DNA of 64,000 bases. Origin: Oribacterium sp. oral taxon 102. Lineage in GTDB: Bacteria > Bacillota > Clostridia > Lachnospirales > Lachnospiraceae. The notes below the pieces were generated by a model that saw nothing but the letters and a program-made list of their open reading frames with translations, searched no databases and was not told where the DNA came from. The translations under genes were made by a program, and so were the position numbers. Where the stretch lies: the NCBI RefSeq assembly GCF_013394775.1, contig NZ_JABXYT010000001.1, forward strand, positions 510,501-574,500. The letters are read 5' to 3'. How positions within the stretch are numbered: the first letter of the stretch is position 1; each line of letters opens with the position of its first letter. This document shows positions 42,435 to 51,593 of this stretch, one piece after another.

Positions 42435-42512
42435 TGTCCTGTCATATAGTCAAATGCTTACGTAAGCAAGCCTGCATCGCATTTGACTGCATGACAGGGT
42501 GCTTATACAGTG
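42435..42512 (+). repeat. Dispersed palindromic repeat R2, copy B
   Basis: It begins TGTCCTGTCATATAGTCAAA and continues to the inverted arm TTTGACTGCATGACAGGG and then CTTATACAG. Its arms form an imperfect hairpin of about 20 bp. It lies between the convergent degV and lepA genes and may act as a bidirectional terminator. Confidence 0.7.
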
Positions 42513-42576
42513 TGAGGAGAGGCTCCGGTCGGAGTCCCTCCTCTTTTACTTATCTTTTATTGTTCTTAAACGAAGC

Positions 42577-44391
42577 TTATTCCGAATCGAGCTTCAGCAC
42601 GCTCATGAAGGCGCTCTGCGGGATCTCGACATTGCCGAATTGACGCATCCGCTTCTTTCCCTCCTTCTGCTTCTCGAGCAGCTTCTTTTTACGGGAGACA
42701 TCGCCGCCGTAGCACTTCGCGAGGACGTCCTTGCGGAGCGCCTTGATGGTCTCGCGTGCCTGGACGTGTCCGCCGATCGCCGCCTGAATCGGGATCTCGA
42801 AGAGCTGACGCGGGATCTCGTTTTTCAGCTTCTCACACATCTTCTTGCCTCTTTCATAGGCGGAGTCTGCGTGGACGATGAAGGAGAGCGCATCGATCTG
42901 CTGCCGGTTCACGAGAATATCCAGCTTTACCATCCTGCTGGTCTGGTAGCCCTTGAGCTCGTAGTCGAAGCTTGCATAGCCGCGGCTTCGGGACTTCAGC
43001 GCGTCGAAGAAGTCGTAGATGATCTCGTTCAGCGGCAGCTCATATTTCAGAACCGCGCGGCTCTGCTCGATATAGTCGGTAGACAGGTAGACGCCGCGCC
43101 GCTCCTGACAGAGGGTCATAATGGAACCGAGATAGTCCGGTGTCACCATGATCTCCGCCGTCACGACCGGTTCCTCGATATGATCGATCTCTGCCGGATC
43201 GGGGAGGTTGGAGGGGTTGGTCAGCTCGATCATCGATCCGTCATTTTTGTAAATGTGGTATACAACGGAGGGGGCGGTCGTCACGAGGTCGAGGTCGTAT
43301 TCCCGTTCGAGCCGTTCCTGCACGACGTCGAGGTGCAGCAGTCCGAGGAAGCCGCAGCGGAAGCCGAAGCCCAGCGCAGCGGAGGTCTCCGGCTCATAGT
43401 TCAGTGCGGCATCATTGAGCTGCAGCTTTTCGAGCGCGTCCCGGAGCTCCGGATAGCGCTGGGTATCCGCAGGGTAGATGCCGCAGAAAACCATGCTCTG
43501 CACCTTCTTGTAGCCCGGCAGCGGGGCTCCGGCGGGATGCTCGACAGTCGTGACCGTATCTCCGACGCGGGTATCCCGGATGTTTTTGATGGAGGCAGTG
43601 AGATAGCCCACCGCGCCGGCGCTGAGCTCTTCGCAGGGGATGAACTGTCCCGGCGCGAAATAGCCGACCTCGGTCACGGTGAATTCCGCACCGGTTGCCA
43701 TCAGCCGGATATTGCTGCCCTTCGCGACCCGACCCTCCTTCACACGACAGAAAATGATGACGCCGCGGTAGGAATCGTAGAGGGAGTCGAAGATCAGCGC
43801 CTGAAGGGGATTCTCCGGAGAACCCTTCGGTGCGGGGAGCCTGTGGACGATTGCCTCGAGTACCTCTTCGATATGCAGGCCGGTTTTCGCGGAGATTCGC
43901 GGCGCATCCATTGCCTCTATGCCGATCACATCCTCGATCTCCTGCGCGACCCGCTCCGGGTCTGCGGAGGGAAGATCGATCTTATTGATGACCGGCAGGA
44001 TCTCGAGATCATGATCCAGCGCGAGGTAGGTATTGGCCAGAGTCTGCGCCTGAATGCCCTGTGTGCTGTCGACGATCAGAATCGCTCCGTCGCAGGCAGC
44101 GAGCGCACGGGAGACCTCGTAGTTGAAGTCCACATGCCCCGGCGTGTCGATCAGGTTGAAGAGGTATTCCCCGCCGTCCTGCGCCCTGTACACGATGCGG
44201 GCGCTCTGGGACTTGATCGTGATGCCCCTTTCACGCTCGATATCCATATTATCGAGCACCTGTGACTGCATTTCGCGTTCGGTCAGGGTGCCCGTCTTCT
44301 CGATGATGCGATCCGCCAGCGTGGATTTGCCGTGATCGATGTGGGCGATGATACAAAAATTTCTGATTTTACTCCGGTCGATATTTGCCAT
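42577..44391 (-). CDS. lepA: Elongation factor 4 (LepA), ribosome back-translocase GTPase
   Basis: The 604-residue translational GTPase has the G1 motif [13 protein letters not shown], the switch [12 protein letters not shown]3 DTPGHVDF, G4 NKIDLP and G5 SAKTG. LepA-specific domains follow ([21 protein letters not shown] in domain V and the unique C-terminal domain with [24 protein letters not shown] sequence, here [16 protein letters not shown]). It binds ribosomes and affects translocation and 30S assembly. The ATG at 44391 has GGAGATAAGGGAA upstream; the open frame to 44535 has no family similarity. Confidence 0.97.
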   Translation of the reverse strand: MANIDRSKIRNFCIIAHIDHGKSTLADRIIEKTGTLTEREMQSQVLDNMDIERERGITIKSQSARIVYRAQDGGEYLFNLIDTPGHVDFNYEVSRALAACDGAILIVDSTQGIQAQTLANTYLALDHDLEILPVINKIDLPSADPERVAQEIEDVIGIEAMDAPRISAKTGLHIEEVLEAIVHRLPAPKGSPENPLQALIFDSLYDSYRGVIIFCRVKEGRVAKGSNIRLMATGAEFTVTEVGYFAPGQFIPCEELSAGAVGYLTASIKNIRDTRVGDTVTTVEHPAGAPLPGYKKVQSMVFCGIYPADTQRYPELRDALEKLQLNDAALNYEPETSAALGFGFRCGFLGLLHLDVVQERLEREYDLDLVTTAPSVVYHIYKNDGSMIELTNPSNLPDPAEIDHIEEPVVTAEIMVTPDYLGSIMTLCQERRGVYLSTDYIEQSRAVLKYELPLNEIIYDFFDALKSRSRGYASFDYELKGYQTSRMVKLDILVNRQQIDALSFIVHADSAYERGKKMCEKLKNEIPRQLFEIPIQAAIGGHVQARETIKALRKDVLAKCYGGDVSRKKKLLEKQKEGKKRMRQFGNVEIPQSAFMSVLKLDSE

Positions 44392-44501
44392 TCGCGTTCC
44401 CTTATCTCCTGTGTGTAGAATGTCGTTTAGACTATACCATGCGGAGGCGTGCTTTTCCAGCGATTTCCGGTGATTTTTCCGCCGTAAATCGGCGTTTTGT
44501 A

Positions 44502-44530
44502 TTGACAAGGATATCCCTTTTATATATGAT
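44502..44530 (+). promoter_or_regulatory. Sigma-A promoter of rpsT
   Basis: TTGACA, a 17-base spacer, then TATGAT. It lies about 120 bases upstream of the S20 start and leaves a leader of about 110 bases, where S20 autoregulation could act. Confidence 0.75.
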
Positions 44531-44649
44531 AACAAAGAATGTTTTCGAGCCGTCCGTGTCCAGGCGTCGAAACGAGGGAAGCGGAGCGCTCCGTTTCCAT
44601 ACTATATAGTAATTAGTAATGCAGATTTCAGTTTGGAAAGGTGGCTAAG

Positions 44650-44913
44650 ATGGCTAACATTAAATCCGCGAAGAAGAGAGTAACAATCGCACAGGCGAAG
44701 AATGAGAAGAACAGAGCGATCCGCTCCGAGGTCAAGACCTATATGAAGAAGGTATTTGCTGCGGTGGAGGCTGGGGACAAGGAGACCGCGAATACCATGC
44801 TTCGGATGGCGCAGAAGAAGATCTCCATGGCGCAGAGCAAGGGCGTTTACAAGGCAAACAACGCTTCCAGAAAGATCGGTCAGCTCTACAAGGCTGTCGG
44901 TACAATGGCATAA
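44650..44913 (+). CDS. rpsT: 30S ribosomal protein S20
   Basis: This is an 87-residue Lys-rich protein that binds 16S rRNA early in 30S assembly. It begins MANIKSAKKRVTIAQAKNEK, has RAIRSEVKTYMKKV, and ends KANNASRKIGQLYKAV, all standard for S20. The ATG at 44650 has AAAGGTGG six bases upstream; a GTG at 44641 would be too near it. It stands alone between its promoter and terminator, divergent from lepA, an arrangement common in Firmicutes. Confidence 0.97.
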   Translation: MANIKSAKKRVTIAQAKNEKNRAIRSEVKTYMKKVFAAVEAGDKETANTMLRMAQKKISMAQSKGVYKANNASRKIGQLYKAVGTMA

Positions 44914-44936
44914 TTTAAGGGTTTAAGGACAGAGCA

Positions 44937-44964
44937 GCCTCCCGTTTTAAACGGGAGGCTTTTA
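44937..44964 (+). terminator. Terminator of rpsT
   Basis: The perfect inverted repeat GCCTCCCGTTT/AAACGGGAGGC is followed by TTTTATT. Confidence 0.9.
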
Positions 44965-45078
44965 TTGTGCCGATTTCTGCCGCCTGCCGATCTCTCTGTT
45001 TATATTCTTTTCATTTGCATTAGACGCGGTTTCGGGCTATGCTGTAGAAAATACTTTTGTCTTCTCTTGGGAGCTGTT

Positions 45079-47592
45079 ATGCTGAAACGTCCCTGTCTTT
45101 TGGCGGCGCTCGCCGTCCTGCTGGGAGAGCTTGCGGTATTTCCGGCGCTTCCCGGCATGCTTCGCTGCCTGCCGCTTCTTCTCTATCTCCTCTTCCTCTT
45201 CCTGCATTTCCGTAAAAACCGGCTTTCTGCACGGTTGTTTTTCCTGCTGCTCCTTTTTTTGTTCGGCTCCGCTGTCCGCTTCCGCATGGTTTCTGCACAT
45301 CTCACGGCGTATCAGGAGACGCTTGCAGCCTTCGGCAGGCAGCGGCTCCTGCTGGAGGGTACGGTCGCAGACAGCAGCTTCGCCGCAGGAAAGACAGAAC
45401 TCAAGCTCCGGCGCTGCCTCGTATCCAGCGCCTATGGGAGTCTGGAATCGCTTCCGGAGACGGCAGATCCGAAGCTTCGGGAACGCTATCACCGAAGCTG
45501 CGGCAGCCTGCGCGTCTATCTGGACGGTTCGGCGGACTGCTTCCCGGGGCAGCAGGTGCAGGTACTCGGCAGCCTTCTCCCTGCGGAGCCTGCGACGAAT
45601 GAGGGAGAGTTCAGCTTTCTGGATTATTCCCGTTCGCTCGGTCTGAGCGGCAGCTTCTCCGGAACCGCGCTTTCTGCCGCCACAGGACAGGGCTCTCCGT
45701 ATCGAAGAAGCCTGCAGAGGCTCCGGAGATATTTACAGGAGAAGCTGCATTCCCTCGCGGGAGAGGAGGAGAGCGGCGTGTATCAGGCGATTCTCCTCGG
45801 CAATCGGGGGGAGCTTTCGGAGGAAACACAGAAGCAGTATCGGAAAAACGGGATTGCCCATATCCTTGCGGTTTCCGGACTGCATCTCTCGCTGATCGGG
45901 CTCGGCTTCCACCGGCTGCTCTGCATGCTGGGGCTGCCGCTGCTTCCGGCAAATCTCCTCAGTATCTTTGTGATCCTGTCCTATGGCATCCTCTGCGGCA
46001 GCGCTCCCTCCGTGCTGCGGGCGGTGCTGATGCTGCAGCTTCGCTTCCTGGCGGGGATACTCGGGCGCAGCTACGATATGCTCTCCGCTCTTTCGCTCTC
46101 CGCTATTATCCTGCTCCTCGAAAATCCGTTGCTGCTCACGCATTCCGGCTTCCAGCTCAGCTTCCTTGCGGTGCTGGCGCTGGGACTCACGGAAATGCTG
46201 CCGATGCCGGAGGGAGGGGGGCTGCGGGGGCTTCTCGGTGCATTTTATTTACAGCTTTTCCTGCTTCCCCTGACGCTTTTCCATTTCTTTCAGATCCCCC
46301 TTTATGCGCTGCTGCTGAACCTGCTGGTGCTCCCTCTCTTCTCTGCCCTGCTTGCTTCGGGACTTGTCGGACTGCTGCTTGCCTCGCTTCCGGAGCTGCT
46401 GTTCTGTATTTTCCTCCGGAGGGACTTTCCGCCGACGGGGCTCGTAACAGAGGGGCTCGCTTTGGGAGCGCGGCTTCTCCTGTCCTCCGGACACAATGTG
46501 CTCTCGTTCTATGACCGGCTCTGCGCGTTCGCGGCGCGGCTTCCGGGTGCGTATCTGACGCCGGGCAGGCCGGGGCTGCGGGAAATGCTTCATTACTATG
46601 CGGCGCTGCTTGCCCTGAGTGGCCTTCTGTCCCGACGGCGGTGCTCTGTACGGAAGGCAGGGCAGAAAAGGGAGGGCAATGCGGGGGGAAGATGGGAGAG
46701 TCTGCTGCTTCCTTTGTTTTTTCTGCTGTTTGCGGCAGCGCTCCTCCGGCTTCCGAGGCGGGCGCCTGCGGGGCTGGAAATCACTGCGCTCGACGTGGGG
46801 CAGGGAGACGGCTTCGTGCTCCGCTCCGGAGGGCGGGTCATCACGATCGACTGCGGTTCCGGCTCGAATCGGCACTTCGGAGAAAATGTCCTCACACCCT
46901 ATCTCCTGTCACAGGGGATAGACAGTATCGATCTCTCTGTGATCAGTCACTCGGACAGCGACCATACCAGCGGGATACTTGCCTTGCTGACTGAGGGGGA
47001 GCTGCCGGTTCGGCGGCTGCTTCTTCCCGCGGCAGCAGAGGGGGATGCCCGCTATGACAGCCTGCGGGAGCTTTCGGCGCTTCGCGGGACAGAGCTTCGC
47101 TATGTCAGGATGGGGGACGCGGTTTTGCTTCGGACAGCAGACGGGAGCCCGGAGCTCTGTCTCCGCTGCTATTTCCCGCTGGGTACGGGCTTCGTGGAGG
47201 ACGCGAACCGGCATTCGAGCGGGCTGCTGCTTGAATACGGACATTTCCATATGCTCTTTACCGGAGATATGCCGAAGGAAGAGGAGGCGGTCATGCTTCA
47301 GGTAATGCAGACATGTGGTGAATTTCCGGATCTCGATATCCTGAAGGCGGGACATCACGGCTCTCATACCAGTACCTCGGAAGTGCTGCTGGAATGCTGC
47401 CGGCCGGAGTATGCGCTGCTGTCCTACGGCAGAGGCAACTCCTACGGGCATCCGCACCGGGAGACGCTCCGGCTGCTTGACCGGCATTCGGTGCGCATAC
47501 TGGAGACAGGAAGGCTGGGGGAGATACGGATCGTGAGCGATGGGGAGCGCTACGAGATCTCTGCGCCGGGCCCGAAGAATCTATATAAGTAA
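45079..47592 (+). CDS. comEC: ComEC/Rec2 DNA-uptake channel protein
   Basis: The 837-residue membrane protein is full length for ComEC, the channel that passes single-stranded DNA into naturally competent cells. The N-terminal part has several helices and an external OB-like region. The central competence domain contains HILAVSGLHLSLIGLG and further helices. The C-terminal metallo-beta-lactamase domain has ALDVGQGDGFVLRSGGRVI, SHSDSDHTSGI with metal ligands, and LKAGHHGSHTSTSEVLLE. The ATG at 45079 has GGGAG upstream. ComEC beside holA and rpsT is common in Firmicutes; here it follows rpsT. Other competence genes are not in the window. Confidence 0.92.
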   Translation: MLKRPCLLAALAVLLGELAVFPALPGMLRCLPLLLYLLFLFLHFRKNRLSARLFFLLLLFLFGSAVRFRMVSAHLTAYQETLAAFGRQRLLLEGTVADSSFAAGKTELKLRRCLVSSAYGSLESLPETADPKLRERYHRSCGSLRVYLDGSADCFPGQQVQVLGSLLPAEPATNEGEFSFLDYSRSLGLSGSFSGTALSAATGQGSPYRRSLQRLRRYLQEKLHSLAGEEESGVYQAILLGNRGELSEETQKQYRKNGIAHILAVSGLHLSLIGLGFHRLLCMLGLPLLPANLLSIFVILSYGILCGSAPSVLRAVLMLQLRFLAGILGRSYDMLSALSLSAIILLLENPLLLTHSGFQLSFLAVLALGLTEMLPMPEGGGLRGLLGAFYLQLFLLPLTLFHFFQIPLYALLLNLLVLPLFSALLASGLVGLLLASLPELLFCIFLRRDFPPTGLVTEGLALGARLLLSSGHNVLSFYDRLCAFAARLPGAYLTPGRPGLREMLHYYAALLALSGLLSRRRCSVRKAGQKREGNAGGRWESLLLPLFFLLFAAALLRLPRRAPAGLEITALDVGQGDGFVLRSGGRVITIDCGSGSNRHFGENVLTPYLLSQGIDSIDLSVISHSDSDHTSGILALLTEGELPVRRLLLPAAAEGDARYDSLRELSALRGTELRYVRMGDAVLLRTADGSPELCLRCYFPLGTGFVEDANRHSSGLLLEYGHFHMLFTGDMPKEEEAVMLQVMQTCGEFPDLDILKAGHHGSHTSTSEVLLECCRPEYALLSYGRGNSYGHPHRETLRLLDRHSVRILETGRLGEIRIVSDGERYEISAPGPKNLYK

Positions 47593-47597
47593 CAGTT

Positions 47598-47708
47598 CAG
47601 GTAAGCCATTCGTAATTCGCTGAAACAGAAACGATCGCTATGGGCAAGCTTTTTCCCGCTGTCATATCCGTCACATAAAGATCTGCTTCCCTGAACTGCT
47701 GCAAAAAA
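47598..47708 (+). repeat. Dispersed repeat R1, copy a
   Basis: CAGGTAA-CCATTCG-AATTCGCTGAAACAGAAAC at its left end is shared almost base for base with copy b at 52861. At its right end CATAAAGATCTGCTTCCCTG with GAACTGCTGC matches copy b again. The middle differs. It lies between comEC and ilvE. Confidence 0.65.
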
Positions 47709-47806
47709 CAATTGCATTTACTAAAATTCGGGACTATACTAGATGAAAAATTCATAACCTGATGTTATGGTAAATGCGGCAGCGCCGTGAGGGAGAGGAG
47801 CGAGCT

Positions 47807-48832
47807 ATGGCAAAGAAAGATCTGGACTGGGGCAATATCGGCTTTCAATATCGGCAGACCGACAGAAGATATGTCTCAAACTGGGAGAACGGCGAATGGG
47901 ACGCGGGAGCGCTCACCGACGATGCGAATGTAGTGCTGAACGAGTCCGCGGGCATCCTCCAGTATTGTCAGCAGGTTTTCGAGGGGCTGAAGGCATACAG
48001 CTGGGAGGATGGCTCTATCGTCTGCTTCCGCCCGGATCTGAATGCAGAGCGGATCTATGCGTCCGCGCAGCGGATCGAGATGCCGCCCTTTCCGAAGGAG
48101 AGATTTCTGGACGCGGTGGATCAGGTCGTACGTGCGAATATGGACTGGGTGCCGCCCTATGGCTCCGGCGCGGCACTCTATCTCCGTCCCTATGAGTTCG
48201 CAACAGGTGTGGTGATTGGTGTGAAACCGGCGGATCGCTATCAGTTCCGGCTCTTCGCGACGCCGGTCGGTCCGTATTATAAGGGCGGAGCGAGTCCGAT
48301 CGCATTGCAGGTTTCGGACTTCGACCGCGCCGCGCCGCATGGAACCGGCGCGGTCAAGGCGGGACTGAATTATGCGATGAGTCTGCATCCCTCTGTGCTT
48401 GCGCATGAGGCAGGCTATGCGGAGAACCTCTATCTCGATGCGGCGACGAGGAGCTATGTCGAGGAGACCGGCGGTTCCAATGTAATCTTCGTAGATAAGG
48501 AGCGAAATCTCGTCATTCCGAGGTCTCCCTCCATCCTCCCATCGATTACGCGGCGTTCCGTCGCTTATGTAGCGGAGCATTATCTCCACCTGAATGTAGC
48601 GGAGCGTCCGGTGCGCTTCACAGAGCTTCGGGATTTTGCGGAGTGCGGACTCTGCGGAACCGCCGCGGTGATCTCTCCGGTCGGGAGAATCGCAGCGCAT
48701 GAGGAGACGATTGCTTTCCCGAGCGGCATGGAGAGGGCAGGAGAGGTAATAGCGGCGCTCTATGAGACTCTGAGCGGCATCCAAAGCGGCAGAATCGCTG
48801 CACCGGAGGGCTGGATCCGCCACGTGAGATAA
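47807..48832 (+). CDS. ilvE: Branched-chain amino acid aminotransferase
   Basis: The 341-residue fold-type IV PLP enzyme moves the amino group between glutamate and the oxo acids of leucine, isoleucine and valine. It has the class-II BCAT pattern: YCQQVFEGLKAYSWEDGSI, FRPDLNAERIYASAQRIEMP, LYLRPYEFATG, then HGTGAVKAGLNYAMSL with the Schiff-base Lys, EETGGSNVIFVDKE and ECGLCGTAAVISPVG. The ATG at 47807 is preceded by GAGAGGAG. It is flanked by an R1 repeat upstream and a terminator downstream, so it is a single-gene unit. Confidence 0.94.
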   Translation: MAKKDLDWGNIGFQYRQTDRRYVSNWENGEWDAGALTDDANVVLNESAGILQYCQQVFEGLKAYSWEDGSIVCFRPDLNAERIYASAQRIEMPPFPKERFLDAVDQVVRANMDWVPPYGSGAALYLRPYEFATGVVIGVKPADRYQFRLFATPVGPYYKGGASPIALQVSDFDRAAPHGTGAVKAGLNYAMSLHPSVLAHEAGYAENLYLDAATRSYVEETGGSNVIFVDKERNLVIPRSPSILPSITRRSVAYVAEHYLHLNVAERPVRFTELRDFAECGLCGTAAVISPVGRIAAHEETIAFPSGMERAGEVIAALYETLSGIQSGRIAAPEGWIRHVR

Positions 48833-48866
48833 GGACCTTGGACAGAAAACAGAATAGCGGCAGACG

Positions 48867-48911
48867 GGGCTTCCCGTGTCAGAGTAAAATCTGGCGCAGG
48901 AAGCCTTTTTC
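48867..48911 (+). terminator. Terminator after ilvE
   Basis: GGCTTCC pairs with GGAAGCC around an internal, partly paired loop, and TTTTTCTT follows. Confidence 0.75.
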
Positions 48912-48969
48912 TTAACAAAAAATTAACATAACGTATGGTATTGTCTATTTGATATCAGAAAAGGAGAAT

Positions 48970-50622
48970 ATGACGAGTATGAGGAAAAGAAACGTGGTAT
49001 TTATAGCGGGCTTGAGCGCGGCGCTGGCGATGGGGACGATCACGCCGCTCAGCGTGTATGCTGAAGCTGCCGTAGAAGAGGTTTCAGCGGAGGTGACTGC
49101 GGAAGAGACGGTTCAAGAGGACACGAATGGGCTGGAACGGCAGGCGGCGGCGGATGCGTCTGATGCAGGACAGGGCGCAGTGACGGAAGAGGCTGCGAAC
49201 GTGCAGGAAGAGGCTTCAGAGGATGGACAGATCGCGGCGGAGGAGCAGGCTCCGGAGGAAAGGCAGGCTGTGCCTGTGCCGCAGGAGACCTCGGAGGATG
49301 TACAGGCTCCGGAGGACGGATCTTTGGAGCAGGAAGCCTTTGATGATGTGGATGCGCCTGCCTCGGAGGAAAAGCTGAAGGAGCTGAAAAATGCGGTCAG
49401 CAGAGCGCGTGAAATATTTTATAAGAATATTTTTTTGGACGCAGATGAGGAAGTGCAGGAGAGTTTTTTCAATGCATTTCAGCGGGCTGAAGGAATGTTG
49501 AAGCTGCCCAATCTTCCGGCAAGGGATGCGGATCGGGCGATGCAGGATCTGAAGGATGCGGAAAGTGCCTTGAATGGCAGGGCATCAGAGGATCTGCAGA
49601 AGGAAATAGAAAGGGGAGAGCTCGTTAAGAGGAGCATCCGATATAAGCGGGCTCCGGAGCAGGAAAGGGAGAGCTATGATAAAGCATTGAAGGATGCCGG
49701 TGAGCTGCTGGAGAAGACCCGGGACAATCCGGAGTATATCCCGGCGCCCCTGAGAAAGAAAACGATTGAGGAAGAGATTGCTCACGTCGTGAGTGCAAGG
49801 GATGCCCTGACAGGAAGCTCTCCGAAGACAGAGGAGCTGAAGAAGCAGATCAGCGAAGCCGAGACGGCAAAGAGCGGAAAAAAGTATCAAAACGCGGGGA
49901 AAGATTTTCAGCGCGCTTATGACGAGACGCTGCGCACGGCGAGGGCGGTACAGGAGGATGAGTGGGCATCTGAGGAGGATACCGATAAAAATATAGAGGC
50001 GCTGAAAAAGAAAGAGGAGGCGCTGCGTGCACTCTATGAGAACGGCAATGCCGGAAATCAGCAGAATGGCGGCAGTGGGAAGCCGGATGGCAGCCGGAAA
50101 TCCGGAGGAGGAAACAGATCCGGCAGAAGCAACAGATCCGGCGGAGGCGGTTCCGGAAGAAGTGCAGGGAGCGCCCGGCAGGCAGGCAGCAGCATTCTGC
50201 CTGTACAGACGGTCATGACGAACAGGGCTTCTCTGAATGCAGGGAAGTGGGTCAATGTGAACGGAAAGTGGAGGCTGGAGCTGCGTGCCGCTGACGGGAC
50301 AAGAGCGGGCTTTGCATCCGCGCAGTGGGCGAAGCTTGACTCGAAGTGGTATCTTTTCGGGCAGGACGAGTATATGTGTACAGGTCTTGTCAGGGCAAAC
50401 AACGCAAGTTATTACTTTGATGCTTCGGGGGCAATGCAGACAGGCTGGCTTAGCTTCAATAACAAATGGTATTATTTTGATGAGCTTTCCGGAGCGATGC
50501 GGACAGGCTGGCTCAATCAGGATGGCAAGTGGTATTTCCTGAAGGCGGACGGCAGCATGGCTGTCAATGAGATGACCTCTGACGGGCATAAGGTCGGTGC
50601 GGACGGTGTCTGGATGAAGTAA
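48970..50622 (+). CDS. Surface protein with FIVAR-like helical repeats and wall-binding repeats
   Basis: The 550-residue protein has a signal peptide (VVFIAGLSAALAMGTITPL, cleaved near SVYA), then an acidic Glu/Ala/Val-rich stretch to about 125. Three helical repeats of about 70 residues follow, resembling FIVAR modules: LKELKNAVSRAREIFYKN, LQKEIERGELVKRSIRYKRA, LKKQISEAETAKSGKKYQNA, each ending near ALNG/ALTG/ALRAL. A Gly/Ser/Arg/Asn-rich linker leads to five CW_binding-type repeats (KWYYFDELSGAMRTGW, KWYFLKADGSM). FIVAR regions often bind host or wall sugars. It is probably a wall-attached adhesin. AAGGAG is close to 48970; the ATG at 48979 is an alternative start. Confidence 0.75.
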   Translation: MTSMRKRNVVFIAGLSAALAMGTITPLSVYAEAAVEEVSAEVTAEETVQEDTNGLERQAAADASDAGQGAVTEEAANVQEEASEDGQIAAEEQAPEERQAVPVPQETSEDVQAPEDGSLEQEAFDDVDAPASEEKLKELKNAVSRAREIFYKNIFLDADEEVQESFFNAFQRAEGMLKLPNLPARDADRAMQDLKDAESALNGRASEDLQKEIERGELVKRSIRYKRAPEQERESYDKALKDAGELLEKTRDNPEYIPAPLRKKTIEEEIAHVVSARDALTGSSPKTEELKKQISEAETAKSGKKYQNAGKDFQRAYDETLRTARAVQEDEWASEEDTDKNIEALKKKEEALRALYENGNAGNQQNGGSGKPDGSRKSGGGNRSGRSNRSGGGGSGRSAGSARQAGSSILPVQTVMTNRASLNAGKWVNVNGKWRLELRAADGTRAGFASAQWAKLDSKWYLFGQDEYMCTGLVRANNASYYFDASGAMQTGWLSFNNKWYYFDELSGAMRTGWLNQDGKWYFLKADGSMAVNEMTSDGHKVGADGVWMK

Positions 50623-50701
50623 AGTCAAGGGAATCAGAGAGCGCAGGGGCGGAAAGGCTCCGGCGCTCTTTGCGCATTGAAATGAGCCTTACATAGGAAA
50701 T

Positions 50702-51467
50702 CTATTGCCGATCCATAACGGGGTTCGGATTCGGGTTGTTGAGACGGATCCAGAACGTGGTGCCGTAGCGGATGGTCTTCTCATAGTCCTCCCGCAGACG
50801 GAAGGTTTTCTGGGAAATTTCCTGCGAAGGTGCGGTGCTGGTGTAGATCCTTTCTCCGCCGTTGTCTCCGTAGCCATCGATTCGGATCGTGTCCAGATCG
50901 TAGAATTTCATGGCGACCTTCTCCTTGCTGGTATTTCCCTCGATGGTGATGACGGTTTTGGCATCTCCGTCTACGACGATGCCTGTATGCGTGACTCTTC
51001 CCTGCGCATTGCTGTAGAAGAAGATAATGTCGCCCTTTCTGGGGATATAGCCGGTGTTTCGCTTATGATATCTTCCCTTATTCTTATACCATGTCATTCC
51101 GGACGGGCACCACGCATAGCGGGGCACGAGCTCATCCAGAACACCCGCCTGATAGGCGCAGTAGGAAACGAACATGGCGCACCAGGAGCTCCCGTTCATG
51201 CCGTACCACTGCCCGTAAGGCGTGATATTGTTGGCATTGTCCTCTGCGAAGCCCTATGCCAGCTCGTGACGCGCCGCCTCGATCAGCCGCTCGACACCGG
51301 CTCCGGAGCAGGGGATACGGTAGGACTGGAAGAGCGCCGTCCATGTCCCGCCTCTCCTGCATTTCATCCATGCTGTCGTTTTTTCTGATGAGATAAAGCA
51401 GCAGAAAAACGAATAGAACAGTCCAGATGCCCTGCGATTCCAATACGTTGACCAGTAGATTTTCCAT
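50702..51467 (-). pseudogene. Decayed holin-endolysin pair (BhlA/UviB-like holin plus CHAP amidase)
   Basis: Reading from 51467 with AGGAGG upstream, the frame begins MENLLVNVLESQGIWTVLFV, a BhlA/UviB-type holin with one membrane helix. After about 40 residues it loses similarity. In another frame a CHAP peptidase begins near 51350 (GVERLIEAARHELA), is interrupted by a TAG at 51254-51256, and continues GFAEDNANNITPYGQWYGMNG with the catalytic SSWCAMFVSYCAYQAGV and the THTGIVV His motif down to 50702. Truncation of the holin, the CHAP frame without a credible start, and the in-frame stop together indicate an inactivated lysis cassette of phage or bacteriocin origin. Confidence 0.7.
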
Positions 51468-51593
51468 GTGTTTCCTCCTCATTTACAGTTTGGGAAAGGC
51501 TGCGGAGAAGTCTTGAATGTAAGAATGTAGAAATGCGCCTCTCCGCGGCAGCCTGCATCGAGGAGAAAGGAAAAAGCGGACGAAAAAGCAACC

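Noticed and set aside
42499..44265. 588-codon plus-strand frame over lepA
   Set aside because: Shadow of lepA, which is complete on the minus strand.
51254..51256. Stop codon readthrough or pyrrolysine use in the CHAP gene
   Set aside because: The upstream frame also lacks a proper start and the holin is truncated, so ordinary gene decay explains all lesions.
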